From CBCXVS01 sp965178525 (lineage in GTDB: Bacteria; Tectomicrobia; Entotheonellia; Entotheonellales; Entotheonellaceae), in the NCBI GenBank assembly GCA_965178525.1, contig CBCXVS010000059.1, positions 1 through 29,078 on the forward strand: a stretch of 29,078 bases of DNA, given 5' to 3'. Position numbers and translations under genes: made by a program. Below, one piece after another: positions 25,030 through 29,078 of this stretch. Below the pieces are notes generated by a model that worked only from the letters and a program-made list of their open reading frames with translations, did not search any database and was not told the origin of the DNA. Positions within the stretch are counted from its first letter, which is position 1, and each line of letters opens with the position of its first letter.

Positions 25030-25794
25030 ATGAAAGTACACGTCTATACCCATCCGGGTTGATTCAGTTGCCGGACGCTGGAGGAATTCCTGGCGTCCAA
25101 TGATGTTCCGTATGAACATCACGACCTGGCGGTCGATGAGGCCGCCCGGGAGGACTTGAAAAGCCGGGGCATCACGTCCTTACCGGTCACCATCATTGAT
25201 GATGACGAAGTCATTATTGGGTATTATCCGCGCAAGCTGATCCCCGCCTTGAAGCTGGACATCGACGTAGACTTGGCGGGCAAAACCCAGTGGCTGGCCG
25301 AGAAGTACGAGGTCATGCTCGGCGCGACAATCCGCGCCACCCGGCAATTGTCCGACGAGCAGTTGCAACAGCGGCTCCCCTGGCGTGAGAGATGGAGCTT
25401 ACGGGATCTCATCATTCATGTCTTGTCGTTTCCCGAATTGGCGTGGCGCAGTCATACGCACGGCAGCATGAGTACCGAGGATATGCGGGCCTCGGACGCA
25501 CGCCTGCAAGATGTGGTCACAGGCGCGGCCATTATCCGGTACGGTGAGGAAGTATGTGATCGTATCATGGCGTTCCTCAATAGCGATGACACGGCGGCGT
25601 TTGATCGTATCGTTCCGGCCCACTACGGTGGCGAGGTCACGGTGCTCGAGCTGCTGAACATTATCCTGAGTCACAGCACCCATCATCTGAAGCAGGCCTA
25701 TTGGTTTATCGAGAACGAACTCGACATGACGCTGCACGACGCCGCCACGGAAGCGGACCTGGAGGGCATCGTGACCCCGGCCGCGCTGATATAA
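25030..25794 (+). CDS. Glutaredoxin-DinB fusion, candidate selenoprotein (TGA as Sec11)
   Basis: Read through one TGA (25060-25062), the frame gives 254 residues. Residues 1 to about 78 are a glutaredoxin: MKVHVYTHPG, then the TGA at codon 11, then FSC, so the redox motif is U-F-S-C. The cis-Pro motif SLPVTII and GYYPRKL complete the domain. Residues about 88-254 form a DinB-like four-helix bundle with His ligands in DLIIHVLSF and LSHSTHHLKQAY. GGAGGG lies 5 bases before ATG 25030. The TGA replaces exactly the first Cys (TGC/TGT) of CxxC, and the frame stays open for 243 codons beyond it. Conventional gene finding would start at 25156 and lose the active site. The alternatives are a nonsense mutation or a sequencing error. 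Confidence 0.8.
25073..25098 (+). promoter_or_regulatory. Hairpin just downstream of the in-frame TGA, SECIS candidate
   Basis: GGACGC (25073-25078) pairs perfectly with GCGTCC (25093-25098); inside, AGG and CCT can pair around AATT. The stem begins 10 bases after the TGA, within the coding sequence, which is where bacterial SECIS elements sit. The apical part carries G residues as expected for SelB recognition. Bacterial SECIS sequences vary greatly, so the structure supports but does not prove the role. Confidence 0.5.
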
Positions 25795-25838
25795 GCATGA
25801 GGCCCGACGGCCCACGATTCCCGCATCAATCCCCCAGC

Positions 25839-25857
25839 CCCCCTTGACACAAGGGGG
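25839..25857. repeat. GC-rich palindrome (CCCCCTT/AAGGGGG)
   Basis: A perfect 7-bp inverted repeat with loop GACAC lies 45 bases after the glutaredoxin-DinB stop and between it and the convergent isochorismatase gene. Just beyond it (25924-25944) the heptamer GTCCTCA occurs three times in tandem, ending inside the isochorismatase stop codon. Either may serve as a bidirectional end of transcription. Confidence 0.55.
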
Positions 25858-25941
25858 CGTTGAGGAAGATGGGTGAAACGCCAGTAGCACCGTTTCGATA
25901 TAGCTTTCAGCTCTCAGCTTTTTGTCCTCAGTCCTCAGTCC

Positions 25942-26586
25942 TCACTCCCTGGCAAGCCGCTGGAACTCGGCAAGGACGTCGTCTACATCCATCACATCGC
26001 CGTATTTTGAGTCAATATCGAATAGATTGACCAGATGCGACAGCCGCACCCGGTCCGCCACACACTGGCGGGGCACAATGACCCGGAAGCCGGCGGAGAC
26101 CGCATCGATCACGGTGGCCCGTACACAGCCGCTGGTCGAATTGCCCGTCACCACGACGGTATCGACGCCGCATCGCGTCAGGTACGAATGCAGGTTGGTG
26201 CCGTAGAAACCGCTTGGGAAGCGCTTTTCGAGCACGAGCTCCCCCGGTTGCGGCGCCAGTTCTGGCACGATTTGCACCTCCTTTGTGTCCGGCGTCATCG
26301 CCGCCAGCGCAGGAACCTTGTGGACAAACCAGCCGCCGTCCCGTAACTGGCCCTCGGTGTACACCACGGTGGTATGTACCACAGGAAAATGGCTGCGACG
26401 CGCCAGATCCGGGAGCCGGCGAATCTGGACAATCTCCTCCGGCATGGCAACACCGATGGGCGAGACACTCGGATCGGCACAGCCATGATTACAATCAATA
26501 ATCAGCAATGCCGGAGCCTGGCCAAACCCAACCCGTGCGGCAAAGCCAATGTTGTCATAGTACTGTTCAGCCTCGGCGAGGTCCAT
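25942..26586 (-). CDS. Isochorismatase family cysteine hydrolase
   Basis: This 214-residue protein has the cysteine-hydrolase triad of the family: Asp31 (ALLIIDCNHG), Lys121 (LEKRFPSGFYGT) and Cys154 in TGNSTSGCVRATVIDA, with the cis-peptide residue region next to it. The motif around Cys154 resembles N-carbamoylsarcosine amidohydrolase and related amidases more than true isochorismatases, which need an aryl carrier or a chorismate-derived substrate. The ATG at 26586 is preceded by AGGAGGA at about 7 bases; the ORF extends far upstream to 26850 but that part overlaps the SDR gene. It is the second gene behind the SDR with 17 bases between. Confidence 0.9.
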   Translation of the reverse strand: MDLAEAEQYYDNIGFAARVGFGQAPALLIIDCNHGCADPSVSPIGVAMPEEIVQIRRLPDLARRSHFPVVHTTVVYTEGQLRDGGWFVHKVPALAAMTPDTKEVQIVPELAPQPGELVLEKRFPSGFYGTNLHSYLTRCGVDTVVVTGNSTSGCVRATVIDAVSAGFRVIVPRQCVADRVRLSHLVNLFDIDSKYGDVMDVDDVLAEFQRLARE

Positions 26587-26603
26587 ATGCGTGTCCTCCT
26601 GTA

Positions 26604-27398
26604 TCAATACACCATGCCCTGTCCGGCGCCCCCGTCGACCGCGATGACTTGCCCGGTAATAGCGCTGGCCTGGTCCGACACCAGGAACAGAATCAGACTG
26701 GCGATATCTTCCGGCGCGACCATGCGGCCAATGGGGATATTTTGCACCGCCACGCGTTCGGCTTCCTCGATGCTGGCTCCCATGTCTCGGGCGCGGCGCT
26801 CCAAAATTTGCGCCTGACGCGGCGTCCGGGTCGTGCCCGGATGGATACAATTGACCAGAATGTTGTCCGGTGCCACCTGATCAGCGAGATTTTTGGTGAT
26901 GTTGGCCACCCCGGCATTGGTCACGCCATTGCTATTCGTCAGGTGCCCGACCTGACGCGCCACCATGCCTCCAATGTTCACGATGCGGCCGCCGCCCCGC
27001 TGTTGCATGTGCGGAATGGCCTCTCGGGCGCAGCGGACGTAGCCCATAATTTTGACGTTAATATGGTTCATCCACGCCTCATCCGGCAGTTCCAAAAAGG
27101 TGCCGGGGACGGAATTCACTGCGTTGTTCACCAGGATATCGAGCCCACCCCGCTCTTTGACGGCCGTCTGCACCAGCCCCTGAATATCGCCCATGTTCGT
27201 CATATCGGCGCGCACCGTCAGGACCTCACGACCCGTGGCGGCCTCGATATCATGGGCCGCCTCCTCTAACGCCTCCGGACCCCGGGCGCAGATCGCCACC
27301 TGTACGCCTTCCCGGGCCAGCGCCAACGCCGTGGCCCGGCCAATGCCTTGACTCCCGCCCATAACGAGCGCCACTTTTCCCGTGAGGCCCAAGTCCAT
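26604..27398 (-). CDS. SDR family protein lacking the canonical catalytic residues
   Basis: This 264-residue Rossmann protein has the cofactor motif GGSQGIG (14-20), the NNAVN stretch (91-95) and the C-terminal IAVDGGAG. It looks like FabG-type 3-oxoacyl reductases by size and order. In the active site, however, Ser is Gly143 (NIGGMVARQ) and the Tyr-x3-Lys pair is Asn157 and Asn161 (NGVTNAGVANITK). Asn114 of the tetrad remains. Some SDR subfamilies are known with such divergent positions and may act as regulators or on other chemistry, so a redox role is uncertain. It is the first gene of a two-gene operon with the isochorismatase-like hydrolase, suggesting a shared degradation step. ATG 27398 has AAAGGACG upstream. 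Confidence 0.88.
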   Translation of the reverse strand: MDLGLTGKVALVMGGSQGIGRATALALAREGVQVAICARGPEALEEAAHDIEAATGREVLTVRADMTNMGDIQGLVQTAVKERGGLDILVNNAVNSVPGTFLELPDEAWMNHINVKIMGYVRCAREAIPHMQQRGGGRIVNIGGMVARQVGHLTNSNGVTNAGVANITKNLADQVAPDNILVNCIHPGTTRTPRQAQILERRARDMGASIEEAERVAVQNIPIGRMVAPEDIASLILFLVSDQASAITGQVIAVDGGAGQGMVY

Positions 27399-27466
27399 GC
27401 GACGTCCTTTCTGCGTCCGCGCCGATCAGCGGTCCCATGTGTTTCGCTGTTTTGTCCTCGGTTTCC

Positions 27467-27494
27467 ATCATAGCGTTGTTGGCGGTACACTCAA
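27467..27494 (-). promoter_or_regulatory. Possible sigma70-type promoter of the SDR operon
   Basis: On the minus strand TTGAGT (27489-27494) and TATGAT (27467-27472) lie 16 bases apart, a fair match to a housekeeping promoter. They sit about 70 bases upstream of the SDR start. Confidence 0.4.
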
Positions 27495-27579
27495 GTCCAC
27501 AGCGTGCGGTCGCTGAGAAGAGAACGTTAGCCTGCCTTATCTGGTAAACAGGCATTGGGGGAATCAAGCCATATTGTCG

Positions 27580-27609
27580 TTGTACACGAAGACCGTAAAG
27601 CAGTACAAT
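27580..27609 (+). promoter_or_regulatory. Weak promoter-like pair before the coiled-coil gene
   Basis: TTGTAC (27580-27585) and TACAAT (27604-27609) are 18 bases apart. Transcription would start about 15 bases before the ATG at 27631, leaving room only for the GGAGGT ribosome binding site. The -10 fits well, the -35 poorly. Confidence 0.25.
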
Positions 27610-27630
27610 AAAGCCAAAAAGGAGGTCAGG

Positions 27631-28395
27631 ATGGCTTTCACGGTTGAAGATTTTCGGGACCTGGCTCGCATTTTAGAAGAAAGACCGGAGTGGCGAGCGG
27701 AGCTCCGTCGCTTGGTGCTCACCGACGAACTCTTGGCCCTGCCGGAGCAGACCGAGCGTCGCTTTCAAGAACTCACCGAGCAGATAGCGACATTAGCCAA
27801 GACTCAGGGGCAGTTCGCAGAAGAGCATGCAGCTCTGACCCGCACCGTGCAGACTCTGAGCGATGATCTCGCAGCTCTGACCCGCACCGTGCAGACTCTG
27901 AGCGATGATCTCGCAGCCCTGACCCGCACCGTGCAGACCCTGAGCGATGACGTTGGGGAACTGAAGGGGGATAGCCTGGAGCGTCGCTACCGTGAGATGG
28001 CCTTTGCGTATTTTGGCCGTTTGATTCGCCGGGCGCATGTCCTGATGGCGGAAGAGCTTTCCGATTTGCTCGAAGAGGCGGTAGGCAGGGGCGTACTTTC
28101 GGAAGCCGATTCAGATGAGGTGACCTGGGCTGACCTCATCGTACGGGGAAGGCGTCGCGACGACGGTACGGTGGTCTCCCTAGTCGTGGAAGTCTCGTGG
28201 GGAGTAGGCCCTCATGATGTGGAGCGGGCGTCACATAGAGCAGCGCTTTTGGCCAGAATAGCCTCCCCTGTCTTGCCAGTGGTCGCCGGAAAGGCCGTGA
28301 CAGAAGAAGCCGCCCGTCTGGCCCGGACGCAGGCGGTATGGCAACTGCTCGATGGACAGGTGATCCCGCCTGACGCTACCTCTGTGAACGCGTAA
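27631..28395 (+). CDS. Coiled-coil protein with C-terminal PD-(D/E)XK-like domain
   Basis: The 254-residue product begins with a helical segment (FTVEDFRDLARILEERPEWR) common in bacterial proteins with DUF3782-type nuclease-like domains. A coiled coil (about 40-112) follows, containing three exact-length 14-residue repeats, AALTRTVQTLSDDL (67-108). The last part (about 115-254) has WADLIVRG with Asp168, VVEVSW with Glu187, and HDVERASHRAALLARIA. This is the pattern of a restriction-endonuclease-like fold with Ser in place of the usual Lys. ATG 27631 is chosen because GGAGGT lies 4-5 bases upstream. Function is unknown; nuclease activity is an inference from the fold. It is divergent from the SDR operon. 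Confidence 0.85.
   Translation: MAFTVEDFRDLARILEERPEWRAELRRLVLTDELLALPEQTERRFQELTEQIATLAKTQGQFAEEHAALTRTVQTLSDDLAALTRTVQTLSDDLAALTRTVQTLSDDVGELKGDSLERRYREMAFAYFGRLIRRAHVLMAEELSDLLEEAVGRGVLSEADSDEVTWADLIVRGRRRDDGTVVSLVVEVSWGVGPHDVERASHRAALLARIASPVLPVVAGKAVTEEAARLARTQAVWQLLDGQVIPPDATSVNA
27829..27954 (+). repeat. Three tandem 42-bp coding repeats
   Basis: Units at 27829-27870, 27871-27912 and 27913-27954 are nearly identical; the first two are the same base for base, and the third has a few third-position changes and a changed end. Each encodes 14 residues, two heptads, so copy-number changes keep the coiled-coil register and only lengthen the stalk. Confidence 0.85.
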
Positions 28396-28950
28396 CATTC
28401 CCGCCACCTAGCATGCACACACAGCCGGCCGCTGCCGGTCGGAACCCGTTTTATATTCTGCAAGGAATGTATACAGCTAGACCTGTAAGCTGGGAGTATT
28501 GCTCAGGATCGACGCCACCTCTCGCCAATGCGATCGCGGTTCGCGGGAGATTGGCTCCAGTCTATGAAATAGTGATTTCACACAATCCCCACACAATCCC
28601 CACACAATCCCCACGCAATCTATAAGCTTCTAATATTTGGCTATGTTAAGTTATTGAGAATCAACTTGACATTCACAACATAGGTTCATCTCGGTGGTGG
28701 GATATTTCTACCACAGGGCGTAAGATAGCGGTATAGCGCAGTCTCCGCCCTGTAGCATGACGGAGTAGCCAGTGCTTCGTCTTGGCAGCTCTATCGATAT
28801 GGCCGGGGGCCTCTGCTAGTGACGCAACGAAGTTGGCTTATGGTATGGCAAATGTGGGCTGATGCTCGAATCGCAACGTCATGGCTCTGGGAAGCGCCAA
28901 TGGATGCTGCCCCTAGCTCGAATTTTTTTGGCAAATAACAGGTTCCAATC
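28396..28950. other. AT-richer intergenic stretch without supported gene
   Basis: I see no supported gene. The ORFs of 60-70 codons here lack ribosome binding sites and contain repeat sequence. The base composition is lower in GC than the genes to the left, hinting at a different origin or non-coding role. The stretch contains the 11-bp tandem repeat at 28580-28620. Confidence 0.4.
28580..28620. repeat. Tandem repeat of ACACAATCCCC
   Basis: Three exact 11-bp units (28580-28590, 28591-28601, 28602-28612) plus an 8-base partial unit with one change follow one another. The spacing of about one helical turn would let a protein bind each unit on the same face, but nothing more is visible. Confidence 0.7.
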
Positions 28951-29070
28951 ATGGCGTCGTCTACCATCTCTGGGAATAAACCCAGGGGAAAATACATCTA
29001 TACCGAAGTTCCTCCCGTGATTCGGCGACAACTTGTTGAAATAAAAACTCAAAAGCCTGAAACGAATTGA
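28951..29070 (+). CDS. Possible small basic protein (39 aa)
   Basis: ATG 28951 to TGA 29068 encodes a short basic product with GKYIYTEVPPVIRRQLVEI, which could be the start of a ribbon-helix-helix type fold. The upstream sequence (ACAGG) is a weak ribosome binding site. No family is recognised; it may equally be non-coding. Confidence 0.2.
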   Translation: MASSTISGNKPRGKYIYTEVPPVIRRQLVEIKTQKPETN

Positions 29071-29078
29071 CCTTTGTT

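Noticed and set aside
28580..28620. Short CRISPR-like array
   Set aside because: The units are contiguous, with no spacers, and only 11 bases long.
28413..28625. 70-codon plus-strand ORF
   Set aside because: Its C-terminus is just the translated 11-bp repeat, and no ribosome binding site precedes it.

Overview
The window looks like a piece of a draft or metagenome-derived genome from a GC-rich, catabolically versatile Gram-negative-type bacterium. The evidence is GC-rich codon use, long Tat/Sec-exported solute-binding proteins, a membrane fusion protein, a run of N, and an oxidative and hydrolytic gene set. The mix (dipeptide-type ABC transporters, GMC oxidoreductase, dienelactone hydrolase, luciferase-like monooxygenase, class III aminotransferase, isochorismatase, SDR) recalls Tectomicrobia/Entotheonella-like or other uncultured lineages. 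No rRNA or marker gene is present, so the taxonomy is a guess.

Left part (1-8.4 kb): a minus-strand block holds a dienelactone hydrolase, a Tat-dependent family 5 solute-binding protein and two DppB/DppC-type permeases, with no ATPase gene following. Next come a DUF29 protein, a small Cys/His-rich protein and a membrane/winged-helix protein. A GMC oxidoreductase follows that is broken by an in-frame TAG and a frameshift. Middle left (8.6-15.0 kb): a complete plus-strand operon encodes a second peptide-type transporter (a 699-residue binding protein, two permeases, two ATPases) that could also energise the first system.

Middle (15.0-23.8 kb): this is the accessory, decaying part. An IS200/IS605-type element whose transposase has lost its catalytic tyrosine sits between two convergent genes that both lack their 3' ends: a minimal nucleotidyltransferase (also frameshifted) and the antitoxin of a BrnT-like toxin pair. 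Further on are a small Cys-rich protein, a luciferase-like monooxygenase, a TVP38/TMEM64 membrane protein, a class III aminotransferase/aminomutase, and a strongly degraded IS4-type transposase. A 9-N scaffold gap follows, flanked by a 75-bp perfect repeat that is probably an unmerged contig overlap, and then a DevB-like membrane fusion protein without its exporter partners.

Right part (23.9-29.1 kb): a seven-Asp-box beta-propeller gene is followed by the most interesting locus, a glutaredoxin-DinB fusion (25030-25794). Its codon for the first cysteine of the redox CxxC motif is TGA, with a perfect 6-bp hairpin starting 10 nt downstream, so it is a candidate selenoprotein (UxxC). An SDR-isochorismatase pair follows, in which the SDR lacks the canonical Ser-Tyr-Lys residues. 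Last come a coiled-coil PD-(D/E)XK-like protein with an exact-length 42-bp triplication and a gene-poor end. GC-rich intergenic palindromes recur through the window.
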